NCBI RefSeq assembly: GCF_018070465.1
Contig: NZ_JAGPXT010000007.1
Coordinates: 124,001 to 188,000 of the forward strand
DNA from: Micromonospora sp. C95
Lineage (GTDB): Bacteria > Actinomycetota > Actinomycetes > Mycobacteriales > Micromonosporaceae
Direction: 5' to 3'
DNA length: 64,000 nucleotides
Numbering within the stretch: position 1 is the stretch's first letter; each line of letters opens with the position of its first letter. Under the pieces are notes generated by a model. That model was not told where the DNA came from. It saw only the letters and a program-made list of their open reading frames with translations, and did not search any database. Position numbers and translations under genes: made by a program. Below, piece after piece: positions 25,803 through 34,556 of the stretch.

Positions 25803-28800
25803 TCAGAACGGGTGCGGGTCGATGATCCGGCGTACCGGGCGTCCCCGTTTCAGTTCCGCCACCGACGGGTGGTTGCCGCCGATCCTGGCCACCACCGCCT
25901 CGATTGCCTCGTCGACCTGCGCCTGGTGGTCCACACCGTGCACCTGACGCTGGATGAGGGCGTGGTTCGCCCGGCAGCGCAGGGTGTGCGGATGCGCCGG
26001 CCCGAGCAGGTCCGTCAGCAGGTCGGCGGCGGCACTGAGCAGGGTGAGCGCCTCGGCGGGCTCATGCAGGTCGGCCTCGATGACGGCCACATTGATCTGG
26101 GCGGCCACGGTGGACGGATGCCGATCACCGAGGACCGCTCCGAGCCCCTCCCACGCCTGCCGAGCCGGCGACCGGGCCGCGTCGATGTCACCGCGCGCCC
26201 GCACCGCGGCAGCGTGGTTGTTCAGGCACACCAGGCTGTGCGGGTGCCGCTCACCGAGCTGCCGCGCGTACGCGCGGCGTACGGCGCTGGTCTCCGTCTC
26301 CGCCTGTTCCCAGTCCCCCAGTTCGAGCAGGGTCACCGAACGGCTCAGCCGGCAGGCCAGCGTCTCCGGGTGGTCCGGCCCGAGGATCTCCGCCAGTCGG
26401 TGGTAGGCCACCTCCAGCAGTTCGCTTGCCTGGCGGGTCCGGCCGGCGCTGCGCAGCGACACGGCCAGGTTGGCGTTGGCGTCGTACACGAACCGGGCCT
26501 GTTCCCCCATCACCGTCGCGTAGACGTCCCGCACCTGGGTCAACAACTCGACGGAGCGTGGGTAGTCACCGGCGTCGCGCAGATCCCGCCCGAGTGACGT
26601 CGCAGACTGCAGCGTGCTGAGATTGTCCTCGCCGAGCAGCTGCCGGCGTCGTTCGTAGACCTCCTGATCCAGCCGCAGCGCTTCGGTCACGTCACCCATC
26701 AGCCGCCGCGAGACCGCCAGGTTGCTCAGGGCGTTGAGGGTACGCGCATGGTCGTCACCGAACTCTCGACGCCAGGCGTGGTAGGTGTCGATGTCGCGCT
26801 GGAGCGCCTCCGGGTAGCGCCCGAGCCCACGCAGGTCCCCGCCGAGGCTGCCGGCCGTCATCAGCGCGTCGGCGTGGTCGCCGCCGAGGAGTTCGACCTG
26901 CTGGGCGTGCACGTCCCGGTCCAGATCGTAGGACTCCTGGAACGCACCCTTGTCGCGCAGCACATTCGCCTTGTTGAACCGCAGTTGCAGAAGCTGCACG
27001 AGCACCTCGCGGCGCACCGGTTCGGCGAGGTTCCGACCGAGGGCCTCGGTCCAGGCGGCCTCGACCCGCTCGGCCACCTCCAGCCCGCCGTCGGGATTGC
27101 CACGCACGAAGAAGTAGCGGACCTGGTCGACGAGCAGTTGCCGGACCGGGGCGAAGTCACAGGTCGTGCCGTCGGAGACCTCGACGTGCGGCCACAGCAT
27201 CCGGTACTTGCGCCACTCGTCCTGCAGATCCACCTCGCCGAGCGTGCGGGCAGCCGACGCGATCAGCAGGTGCACCTGGTGTTTGGCGTCCTCGATCTCG
27301 TCCTCGGTCATCCGGGATCGCACCACCGAGTGCAGCAGGCGGTGGATCACGATCCGGGTGCTCTCGCGTTCGGTGCCCTGGCTGTCGTACTCGCTCTGCT
27401 GGTCCAGCCGGAGCAGCGCCAGCCGCTTGATCTGCTCCACCAGCCTGTTGATCATCAGCCGGCTGGTGACCGTCGGGTCGATGGCCCGCAGGTGCTCGGC
27501 CATCGCGGTGCTGTAGACGATGTCGAGCGACACCTCGGGGGCCATCACCGCGCAGAGCTGCAACAGGCGGTAGGCGGCCGGACGGCGGGTCGCCAACTGG
27601 TCCAGCGACAGCCGCCACGCCGCCTCGACCCGACCGATGTCCGCCTCCGAGCCCAGGGCACCGAGGTCACCCTGCTCGATCGCCGCCAGGTACTCCGACA
27701 CCGGCGAATGGGTCTCGACCAGCCACGCCGCGGCGGCGGCCACGGCGATCGGCAGATCGCCGAGCGCCTCGGCGATCCGGTCGGCGTCCCGCTCGCCGAG
27801 ATCGGGCAGCAGGCGGCGGAGGTGGTTGACGCTCTCGGTCCGGTCGAACACGTCCACCGGTACGACGTGCGCCTGCTCCAGCCAACCCGGGCCCTGGGAG
27901 GTGATGACCACATGCCCCGGGCCGTTGGGCAGCAACTGCCGGATCCGGTCCAGCCGCTCGGCGTTGTCGAAGACCACCAGCCAGCGCAGTCCGCCCTCGC
28001 CACGGGACAACGCCTGTTTGACCGTCTGCGCCCCCTCGCGCACGCTGCTGGAGAGGTTCATGCCGAGTCGACGGCCGAGATCGTAGAGCCCACCGTCGAC
28101 GTCCGCGGCGCCGTCCGCGTCGATCCACCAGACCACGTCGTACGCGCCCCGGAACCGGTGGGCGTACTCGGTGACGAGCTGGGTCTTGCCGAACCCGCCC
28201 ATGCCCTGCAACACCACGGGCACGGCGGCGTCGCTCTGGGCGCGCAACAGCCCGCGCAGCGACCCGAGCAGCCCGTCCCGGCCGGTGAAGAGCAGGTTTC
28301 GTGGCGGCGCCTGGAAGACGGTCTGCGGTCGGCCGGGGAAGCGCGGCGCCCCGATCAGGAACTCGGTCTTCGGTGGCGGGAAGCCGACCAGTTGCAGCAG
28401 CTGCTCCGCGGCGGGACGCTCGTCCAGCCGGCCAAGCCGGATGGAGTTGGCGGCGGTCACCGGGAGCACGGTGGACTGGGCCGTGCCGACGTGCACGATC
28501 AGCGGCCGGCGCGAGGGGCGCATCAGGGCGGCGTTGAGCCCCAGCTCGACCTCCTCCGAGACAGTGTTGATCACCAGTGGACGCGCGGCCACGGCGACAC
28601 CCTCCAGGCGCCCCACCGGACCCGGGTCGTGCACCTGAACGCCGACCTCACGCAGGATCCAGGAGATCCATTCGGCCCAGCTGACACCGGCGATGTCGTA
28701 CCGCAGCGCCACCTCGGTCTCGCGGACCGCCGCCATCCGCACGAACTGCGCCTTGACCCGCACGCGGTCGGCCTCGTCCATGGTGGGCAGCCGGGTCACC

Positions 28801-29729
28801 CGGCCCTCGCTGATCACATCGGTCAGCTTCTCGAACGCACCGAGCAGGTTGCCGGGCGCACCCGAACTGTCCTCGATCGTCGCCAGCGTCTCCTCGTACG
28901 CGTAGTAGGCGAGATACGGCACCTGCACCTGGGCCCAGTAGCGTTCCCGCGCCTCGTCGCCGAGGTGCGCCGGCAGGCCGTCGAAGCGCTGCCGGGCCAC
29001 CAACCGGCCGGTGTCCGCCTTGAGCTTCTCGGCCGGATCGATCCGCATCGCCACCGGCAGCACCCGGATCCGCCGGGGCATCGTCTTGCGGTTGATCGAC
29101 TGGGCCACCTCGGCGGCGCCTTCGATGCCCTGCTCGCTGAGGGTGAAGCAGGCGACCAGGGTGTCCGGCAGGTGCACCGTGCAGATGTCCGCCACGTCGC
29201 TGAGCCCGGTACGGCTGTCGATGAGCGTGTAGTCGTAGTTGCGCTTCATGTCCGCGCGCAGCGCGTCGAAGAACGCGCCGCCGGCCAGCACCTCGTAGAA
29301 GTGGTCCCAGTCGAGTCCGGAGATCGAGCGGCTGTAACTGTGGTTGTGCCGGCCCGCGCCGAGGAAGTCCAGGGTTCCACCCGGAGGCCACCGCCAGTTG
29401 ATCGAGAAGGCGTGCCGTCGCACGTCGGCGAAGGTCGCGTGCCGTAGCTCGCCGGGCGCAGCCGGGTCGCGACCCGCCGCCTCCTTCGCCGCCCCCTCGT
29501 AGCCCACCAGCATGTCGATCACACCACCGGCGCCGCGGAGCATGCCCTCGTGAATGAACGGACGGTAGAAGCGGTGCAGTCCCGGCGACTCCAGATCCCA
29601 GTCGACGACGAGCACCCGATGGCCGTTCGCGGCGAGAATCCACGCCGTGTTGGCAAGCGCCATGGTCCGGCCGGTGCCGCCCTTGTAGGAGTAGAACGTG
29701 ATGATCTGACCGTCCCGGGTGTCCGTCAT
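25803..29729 (-). CDS. fxsT: FxsT: ATPase, TIR-like, NB-ARC and TPR protein of an FxSxx system
   Basis: 1308 residues from ATG 29729 (GGAGGAG ribosome site). It opens with a MinD/ParA-like domain whose P-loop is YSYKGGTGRTMALANT, with Arg where classical KGGxGKT proteins have Lys. A TIR-like segment (about 340-430) begins SWAEWISWILREVGVQVHD. A STAND NTPase of NB-ARC type starts near 490 (FTGRDGLLGSLRGLL) with Walker A GMGGFGKTQL (about 510), followed by VVFDNAERLDRIRQLLP. From about 860 to the end it is TPR repeats (ALRLDQEVYERRRQLLGEDN, VELLTQVRDVYATVMGEQ). This architecture is the FxSxx-COOH system TPR protein. It is the last gene of the operon, five bases after fxsC. STAND-TPR proteins act as signal-dependent switches; here the signal and output are unknown. 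Confidence 0.88.
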   Translation of the reverse strand: MTDTRDGQIITFYSYKGGTGRTMALANTAWILAANGHRVLVVDWDLESPGLHRFYRPFIHEGMLRGAGGVIDMLVGYEGAAKEAAGRDPAAPGELRHATFADVRRHAFSINWRWPPGGTLDFLGAGRHNHSYSRSISGLDWDHFYEVLAGGAFFDALRADMKRNYDYTLIDSRTGLSDVADICTVHLPDTLVACFTLSEQGIEGAAEVAQSINRKTMPRRIRVLPVAMRIDPAEKLKADTGRLVARQRFDGLPAHLGDEARERYWAQVQVPYLAYYAYEETLATIEDSSGAPGNLLGAFEKLTDVISEGRVTRLPTMDEADRVRVKAQFVRMAAVRETEVALRYDIAGVSWAEWISWILREVGVQVHDPGPVGRLEGVAVAARPLVINTVSEEVELGLNAALMRPSRRPLIVHVGTAQSTVLPVTAANSIRLGRLDERPAAEQLLQLVGFPPPKTEFLIGAPRFPGRPQTVFQAPPRNLLFTGRDGLLGSLRGLLRAQSDAAVPVVLQGMGGFGKTQLVTEYAHRFRGAYDVVWWIDADGAADVDGGLYDLGRRLGMNLSSSVREGAQTVKQALSRGEGGLRWLVVFDNAERLDRIRQLLPNGPGHVVITSQGPGWLEQAHVVPVDVFDRTESVNHLRRLLPDLGERDADRIAEALGDLPIAVAAAAAWLVETHSPVSEYLAAIEQGDLGALGSEADIGRVEAAWRLSLDQLATRRPAAYRLLQLCAVMAPEVSLDIVYSTAMAEHLRAIDPTVTSRLMINRLVEQIKRLALLRLDQQSEYDSQGTERESTRIVIHRLLHSVVRSRMTEDEIEDAKHQVHLLIASAARTLGEVDLQDEWRKYRMLWPHVEVSDGTTCDFAPVRQLLVDQVRYFFVRGNPDGGLEVAERVEAAWTEALGRNLAEPVRREVLVQLLQLRFNKANVLRDKGAFQESYDLDRDVHAQQVELLGGDHADALMTAGSLGGDLRGLGRYPEALQRDIDTYHAWRREFGDDHARTLNALSNLAVSRRLMGDVTEALRLDQEVYERRRQLLGEDNLSTLQSATSLGRDLRDAGDYPRSVELLTQVRDVYATVMGEQARFVYDANANLAVSLRSAGRTRQASELLEVAYHRLAEILGPDHPETLACRLSRSVTLLELGDWEQAETETSAVRRAYARQLGERHPHSLVCLNNHAAAVRARGDIDAARSPARQAWEGLGAVLGDRHPSTVAAQINVAVIEADLHEPAEALTLLSAAADLLTDLLGPAHPHTLRCRANHALIQRQVHGVDHQAQVDEAIEAVVARIGGNHPSVAELKRGRPVRRIIDPHPF

Positions 29730-29734
29730 GTCGG

Positions 29735-30880
29735 CTACTCCTCCGGATGGCTGTTCGACCGAGGTCGGGGCGGGTACCGGCGCTCCACCAGGTGTTCGTC
29801 GTCGAAATGGCGGACGGCCCGGCCGATCGCGACCGCGATGATCGTGAGCGGATCGTCGACGGCGGCCATGATGCGGGGTCGAGGCACCCGGTGCCGGACG
29901 GCGGCCCGGGCCGGCCGCCCGACCCACCCGTCGTCCTCGGGAGCCCGGAGGGGTTCGTCGCCGGCCGGTACGATCAACGGCTGCACCCAGGCGGGCAGCG
30001 CCGCCAACAGGCGCCGCACGTTCACCCCGATCGTCGGGTCGGCCCACGCCCGCTCCGCGACCAGCAGCACGGCCGGCCGGCGCCCCAACTGCTCGTACCC
30101 GGCGCCCACCTCGACCAGTTGCACGGCGAACCTGGTGCGGTCGACGGTTGCGGCGACCTGCCTCGCCATCTGTCGCAGACGGCCGGAGTCGTCCTGCCGT
30201 GCCGCAGGCGCAGCGTCGCCGGCCGGATCGGCTCCCGGTGGCACGGCGAGCGTCGCGATCACGAACGCCGGTCGCGCCTGGGGCGGCCGCGGCGGCCAAG
30301 GGGTGGGCGGCGGGGCACCGGCCCGACCCTCGGCCAGCTCGATGATCGAGTCACCGAGGTACGCCAACACCCGCTCGTACGCATCGCGCTCACCGCGTCG
30401 GCGACTGAGGGCGATCAGTCCGGTCTCGGCGTACTGCGGCACATCCGGGATGGCCGCGACGGTGGCCGCACCCGCGCTGCCCGGCGGCACCTCCCACAGC
30501 ACCGGCAACAGGCGCTGGCCCGGCAGCCGGGAGTGCAGGGTCGCCGGTTGCCGGAGAAAAGCGGCGCGTTCCGCGGCGGCCACCCCGTCGGTGTCGTAGC
30601 ACTCCGAACGAAGTGCGACGAAGACCGCGACCGTGGCCAGGGCCCGCTCGACGCGAGCCGCCGACCTGGTCGAGGGGTCGCCGCACGGCCGGAACATGCC
30701 GGTACGCCAGTGCGGCCGCTCCCTCGGCAGCTCACCGACCACCCGGGCCAGATCCTCGAACACCGTCCGCTCGTAGTAGTCGAGCTCGACGGTGCGATCG
30801 ACGGTGGCCGGATGTGCGTGACTGAGGAAGAAGTAGCAGGGCTGCTGCCCGGAGGGCGACTCTGTCTCGTCTGGCGTCAT
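29735..30880 (-). CDS. fxsC: FxsC: TIR-like protein of an FxSxx system
   Basis: 381 residues from ATG 30880 with GGGAG upstream. The N-terminal 190 residues form a TIR-like domain (QQPCYFFLSHAHPATVDRTV, FEDLARVVGEL, LLPVLWEVPPG, QYAETGLIALSRR). The C-terminal part (FVIATLAVPPGADPAGD and LLVAERAWADPTIGVNVRRLL) is a second alpha/beta domain. The arrangement is that of FxsC in FxSxx-COOH clusters. Whether this TIR domain has NAD hydrolase activity cannot be decided: I could not identify a clear catalytic glutamate. It sits between the AAC(3)-like gene and fxsT, 77 bases after the former. Confidence 0.85.
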   Translation of the reverse strand: MTPDETESPSGQQPCYFFLSHAHPATVDRTVELDYYERTVFEDLARVVGELPRERPHWRTGMFRPCGDPSTRSAARVERALATVAVFVALRSECYDTDGVAAAERAAFLRQPATLHSRLPGQRLLPVLWEVPPGSAGAATVAAIPDVPQYAETGLIALSRRRGERDAYERVLAYLGDSIIELAEGRAGAPPPTPWPPRPPQARPAFVIATLAVPPGADPAGDAAPAARQDDSGRLRQMARQVAATVDRTRFAVQLVEVGAGYEQLGRRPAVLLVAERAWADPTIGVNVRRLLAALPAWVQPLIVPAGDEPLRAPEDDGWVGRPARAAVRHRVPRPRIMAAVDDPLTIIAVAIGRAVRHFDDEHLVERRYPPRPRSNSHPEE

Positions 30881-30957
30881 CGAGGCCGCTCCCGATTGGG
30901 AGTGGCTGAGCCGAGTCGCACCGCCGCTCCCCCAACCGTCCGCACGTCAGGCGAGCA

Positions 30958-31797
30958 TCACGATACGTGAAAGGACCAACACTCACCAGCGTCACGAAGT
31001 TGACGGTGACGGGCCATCCAGCCGACCGCGAAGTCGACCGTGCGGCGCATGGGCATGCTGCGCGTGACCGCGCCGCCGACCCGGCCGTGGACCACCACCG
31101 GATCGGGCGACCGCTCCAACGCCCGGCCGAGCCGGCCGAAGTCACTGTCGTCGAGATCGAGGCCGGTGAAGTCCATTCGCAGCCGACGGTCGCCGTCGCG
31201 TACGAAGCAGCAGTAGGCGCGGGTCCGCGGCGTCGGCAGCCGGTACTCGGCGAGGTGATAGGCGGTGCAGACCCGGTGGTCGACCCCCAGCAGCAGCACC
31301 GTCGCGTCGGCGTCGTACAGGGCGCCCAGCGGGGACCGCTCCCCCAGGTGGCAGTCGAGGTCGTGCACCCGCATCAGGTCGGTCGCGCCGTGACCGACGG
31401 CGGCGAAGGAGGTCTGCGGATGTCCGCTGCGGACGGCGGACGGGCTCCGGCGGACCTGCTCGGCGAGCACCCCCATCCCGCGCGACGGTGTGCCGGCGGG
31501 GTCGAAGGCCTCGATCCGGTCGATGTGCCGGGCCACCCCGTCGGGGGTGAGTCCGCTGGTCGCTGCGCGGAACTCGGGGCTGGACGTGGAGTTGTAGGCG
31601 GTCTGTGCGGGTACCACGACGGCGGCCCGACCGACGACCCGGCGCAGCGCGGTGAGCAGGGTCGCCACGCCACCGTCCACCGGACCGACCGCCCGCATCG
31701 ACGCGTGCACAAGTACGTGGCGTCCCGGGGCGAGTCCCGCCGCCGCGAGCTGGTCGGCCAGCTCCGTCGCGGTGGCCACCCGCACGGTGGTGGTCAC
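30958..31797 (-). CDS. AAC(3)-family N-acetyltransferase in the FxSxx operon
   Basis: 279 residues from GTG 31797, which overlaps the fxsB stop by four bases (GTGA). Family motifs are HVLVHASMRAVGPVDGG, VVPAQTAYNSTSSPEF, SRGMGVLAEQVRRSPSAVRS and HPQTSFAAVG. Aminoglycoside 3-N-acetyltransferases use acetyl-CoA to modify aminoglycosides. Strict coupling to fxsB suggests that here it acts on the FxSxx peptide (for example N-acetylation) or on a metabolite of that system. That is inference; plain drug resistance remains possible. The conserved His and Ser-Phe motif are intact, so it is probably active. Confidence 0.85.
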   Translation of the reverse strand: MTTTVRVATATELADQLAAAGLAPGRHVLVHASMRAVGPVDGGVATLLTALRRVVGRAAVVVPAQTAYNSTSSPEFRAATSGLTPDGVARHIDRIEAFDPAGTPSRGMGVLAEQVRRSPSAVRSGHPQTSFAAVGHGATDLMRVHDLDCHLGERSPLGALYDADATVLLLGVDHRVCTAYHLAEYRLPTPRTRAYCCFVRDGDRRLRMDFTGLDLDDSDFGRLGRALERSPDPVVVHGRVGGAVTRSMPMRRTVDFAVGWMARHRQLRDAGECWSFHVS

Positions 31798-34145
31798 GGT
31801 GTCAACGCCGCCGCGAGTCGACGGACGAACCGGTCGCCGGCCGGCGTCAACGCCCCGCTGCTTAGCAGGGCGTCGGCGGCATCGGCGGTCCAGGCCCGGA
31901 ACTGCTCGTGGCGCTGGTGCGCCGGGCCGCCCGGCGCCTCCCGGCTGGCCCGCTGCCGCCACATCTCGGTGATGGTGAGGTGCGCGTAGGTGCCCTGCAG
32001 CACCCCCTCGACCGGCCGTGGGTCGGCTCGCCAGCCCACCGTCAGTCGGACGGCGGGACTGGGAGTGAAGAGGTCACACAGGTCGAGCAGGGCCCCGAGC
32101 ACGCTGTGCTGGAACTCGTGGGCGATCATCACGGCCGTGGCGGGAGCGTCGGCCAACGCGACGCCGACCGACGCGAACGCCTGCCGGGCGGTGGAGCTGC
32201 GCAGCGTACCGGTGGGATCGTCGACGAGCGGCACCACCGCCCGCAGTCCGATCCGCACGGCGGCGGCCTGGTGCGGCAGCTCGGCCTCGATGCTCGACCA
32301 CGCACCGGACAGCACCTCGCCCCAACGGGCCAGCGCCGAAGCGTCGGGGCGCTCCGCGGCCTTCCAGTCGTGGCAGTCCCGATGCGGGTCGAGGTCCTCG
32401 AACAGGATCGTCCTACCGGCAAAGGCGAGCCGGCGGTTGGCCCGCCAGTGGCCCCCCGTCACCTGCGGCGCCGTGGCGTACAGCTCTCCGTCGAAGGACA
32501 CCAGGGTGGTGCCGGCTTTGTGCCGCAGGCGCCACCTGCCCGGCTCGACGGTCAGCACGGCGGCGCCGGTCACCGGTTCCGGTACCGTCAACGTGCCGAG
32601 CGACGGCAGGTGCAGCACCCCGGCGCGCATCGGCACGTCGATTTCCACTGTGGCGCCGGCCCGCACCGCGGCCGCCGCGGCGACACAGCAGAGCTGGGCG
32701 GTCAGGGCGGAGTCGGTGCCGAGTTGCCGCCGCGCGTCGACCGCCCACACGCGCACGTACGGATGTCGAAGCGTCTCCTCGACCGCACCGGGCGCCTCCC
32801 GATCGAGCCGGACCAACACCTCCCAGCCGGCTCGCTCGGTGACCGGCATGCCGTCGGCGACCTCGACGAGCATCGCCCGGGTGATCGCGAGCTGGGATTC
32901 GGCGAGGAACCGGACGGCGTCGGCGTCGGTGCGGCCGGCGGCGATCCGGTCCAGCAGGCCGTCCGGCAGGTCCGTGCCATCCTGATCGACAGGTGCGGTG
33001 ACCGGCACCGGTTCGACGTCGCGTCGGGCGCTCAGAGACACGATCAACTCCTTGAGATCGGCGCAGTAGGCCGACGGGTTGTCGAAGCCGGTGCCCTCGC
33101 GGTACCGGTGCGCGAACAGCCCGCCGCCGCACTGGGTCACCACCGGGCAGGCCCGGCACTGTGCCGACAGCCCGGCCAGCCCGGTCTGCCGGACCGCGAT
33201 CTCGGGCAGCCGCGACACCTCGTCGACGGTGTGCGTGAACACGCTCAGGCCGGTGGTCGCGGCACCGTCGTACGCCGTCTTCAACGAGTCGACCTGCTCC
33301 CAGGTGCCGTCGGTCTCGACCACCACCAGGTCCGCGGGATCGAGACCGACCCACTCGCTGCCGCTGTGGCCACCCGCCGCCGTGGACCGCAGCGCGTCGA
33401 ACAACCGGATCGGCATGGGCCGGCCGTCGGCCGTCCAGCGCTCGTGCACCGCAAGCAACCAGTCCGCGTACGGCGTGGCCCGGCCGGCCGGCCGGATCGG
33501 CGGGTTCGCCCAGGTCGCGTGTGGCAGCAGCAGGTCGAGTCGCGGCGGCCGGACGGCGCGTAATGCCTCATAGACGGCAATCGGGTCGTTGCGGACATCC
33601 ACCGTGCAGAGGATGCCGGCGAAGAGCCGACGGTAAGTCGGCGTTTGCAGCAGCTCGATGGCCCGCAGCACCTGGCGGTGGCTGCCGGCACCGTTGGCGA
33701 ACCGCCGGTGCCGGTCGTTGGCTGCCCGGTCGCCGTCGAGGGAGATCCCCACCTGGACGTCGTACTCCGCCAGCAGGTCGCAGTACGGCTCGGACAGCCG
33801 GACTCCGTTGGACTGCATCAGCAGGTCGAGGTGGCTGACGGGATCGATCCGTCGGCGCAGCGCCGCCAGCACCTGCCGCATGCGCTCCGGTCCCAGCAGC
33901 AGCGGTTCGCCGCCGTGCAGGACGACGCTCACCCGCCGCAGCCGATGGGTCGCGGCGTGCTCGGCGATCCGGTCGGCGACCGCGGCCACCGTACGGGCGT
34001 CCATGACCATCGGACGACCGCGCCAGCTCTGGTCGGCGTGCTCGTAGACGTAGCAGTGGTCACAGGCCAGGTCGCACCGGCTGTGGACCTTCAGTACGTA
34101 CTGGCTGATGGGCCACGCCGTCCCCGGTGACCCGCTGGTCGGCAC
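31794..34145 (-). CDS. fxsB: FxsB: radical SAM/SPASM cyclophane maturase with HExxH domain
   Basis: 783 residues from GTG 34145, 12 bases after fxsA. The radical SAM cluster motif is CDLACDHC (cysteines 24, 28 and 31), followed by HGGEPLLLG and SNGVRLSEPY. The SPASM cysteines are around residues 325-365 (CRACPVVTQCGGGLFAHRYR, ending in SAYC). The C-terminal half has HEFQHSVLG (about 673), the HExxH motif of the putative peptide beta-hydroxylase-type domain that FxsB proteins carry. Characterised FxsB-type enzymes form a three-residue cyclophane on Phe-X-Ser of the precursor; the neighbouring fxsA ends in exactly that motif. No good ribosome site is seen, so translation is probably coupled to fxsA. 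Two activities in one chain (crosslinking and possible hydroxylation) are implied but not proven. Confidence 0.92.
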   Translation of the reverse strand: MPTSGSPGTAWPISQYVLKVHSRCDLACDHCYVYEHADQSWRGRPMVMDARTVAAVADRIAEHAATHRLRRVSVVLHGGEPLLLGPERMRQVLAALRRRIDPVSHLDLLMQSNGVRLSEPYCDLLAEYDVQVGISLDGDRAANDRHRRFANGAGSHRQVLRAIELLQTPTYRRLFAGILCTVDVRNDPIAVYEALRAVRPPRLDLLLPHATWANPPIRPAGRATPYADWLLAVHERWTADGRPMPIRLFDALRSTAAGGHSGSEWVGLDPADLVVVETDGTWEQVDSLKTAYDGAATTGLSVFTHTVDEVSRLPEIAVRQTGLAGLSAQCRACPVVTQCGGGLFAHRYREGTGFDNPSAYCADLKELIVSLSARRDVEPVPVTAPVDQDGTDLPDGLLDRIAAGRTDADAVRFLAESQLAITRAMLVEVADGMPVTERAGWEVLVRLDREAPGAVEETLRHPYVRVWAVDARRQLGTDSALTAQLCCVAAAAAVRAGATVEIDVPMRAGVLHLPSLGTLTVPEPVTGAAVLTVEPGRWRLRHKAGTTLVSFDGELYATAPQVTGGHWRANRRLAFAGRTILFEDLDPHRDCHDWKAAERPDASALARWGEVLSGAWSSIEAELPHQAAAVRIGLRAVVPLVDDPTGTLRSSTARQAFASVGVALADAPATAVMIAHEFQHSVLGALLDLCDLFTPSPAVRLTVGWRADPRPVEGVLQGTYAHLTITEMWRQRASREAPGGPAHQRHEQFRAWTADAADALLSSGALTPAGDRFVRRLAAALTP

Positions 34146-34157
34146 GACGACCGGGGC

Positions 34158-34334
34158 CTACGCGACGGATCCGAACCGGGCGACCTCCACGCCGCCCTCG
34201 GCGTCGTCGCGATGACGCATGACCGTCCGGGTCACGTCCAACGCCCGGGCCACCGGGATCTCACCCAACGGCCGACGTCGCAGCTCGGAGAGCCGCTCGG
34301 CCATGCTGACTTGCTCGTTCTCGACTATGTTCAT
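34158..34334 (-). CDS. fxsA: FxsA: FxSxx-COOH precursor peptide
   Basis: 58 residues from ATG 34334 with AAAGAG eight bases upstream. It is too short to stand out as an ordinary gene, but it starts MNIVENEQVSMAERLSELRR and its last five residues are FGSVA. That satisfies the F-x-S-x-x-COOH signature of the precursor family. A central helix with GEIPVARALDVTRTVMRH resembles the leader region of these peptides. A second in-frame ATG at 34304 would give a 48-residue form. It lies immediately upstream of fxsB and heads the operon. The expected product is a peptide in which Phe54 is crosslinked to Ser56. Confidence 0.9.
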   Translation of the reverse strand: MNIVENEQVSMAERLSELRRRPLGEIPVARALDVTRTVMRHRDDAEGGVEVARFGSVA

Positions 34335-34523
34335 GGTCTTGCTCTTTCTGGGCGGAGCGGCGGAGCGCGGGCACCACGATCCGGGTTGGATGTTTGGCGA
34401 TGTTCAGGGGGCGGAGCGGGACCGACGGGCGTTCACCCCCGACGAACGGCCCAGGTCCTTCCCAGCTCAGCATGATTCCTCAGCATCGGGATGAACATAG
34501 TCAATCGGTCGATACTGCCCAGC

Positions 34524-34543
34524 CCGACATGCCGAGATGTCGG
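34524..34543 (-). terminator. Hairpin between the trypsin-NTPase gene and fxsA
   Basis: CCGACAT and ATGTCGG pair perfectly around a 6-base loop, 14 bases after the stop of the protease-NTPase gene. CCAGCC and GGCTGG could lengthen the stem outside it. It may partly separate the two transcription units; the 34335-34523 stretch would then hold the fxsA promoter, although no clear -35/-10 pair was found. Confidence 0.5.
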
Positions 34544-34556
34544 CGGCAGGCTGGGA

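Noticed and set aside
26748..29447. An 899-residue plus-strand frame opposite fxsT
   Set aside because: It is antisense to the conserved NB-ARC/TPR protein, rich in His, Gln and Arg as expected for a shadow frame, and shows no domain.
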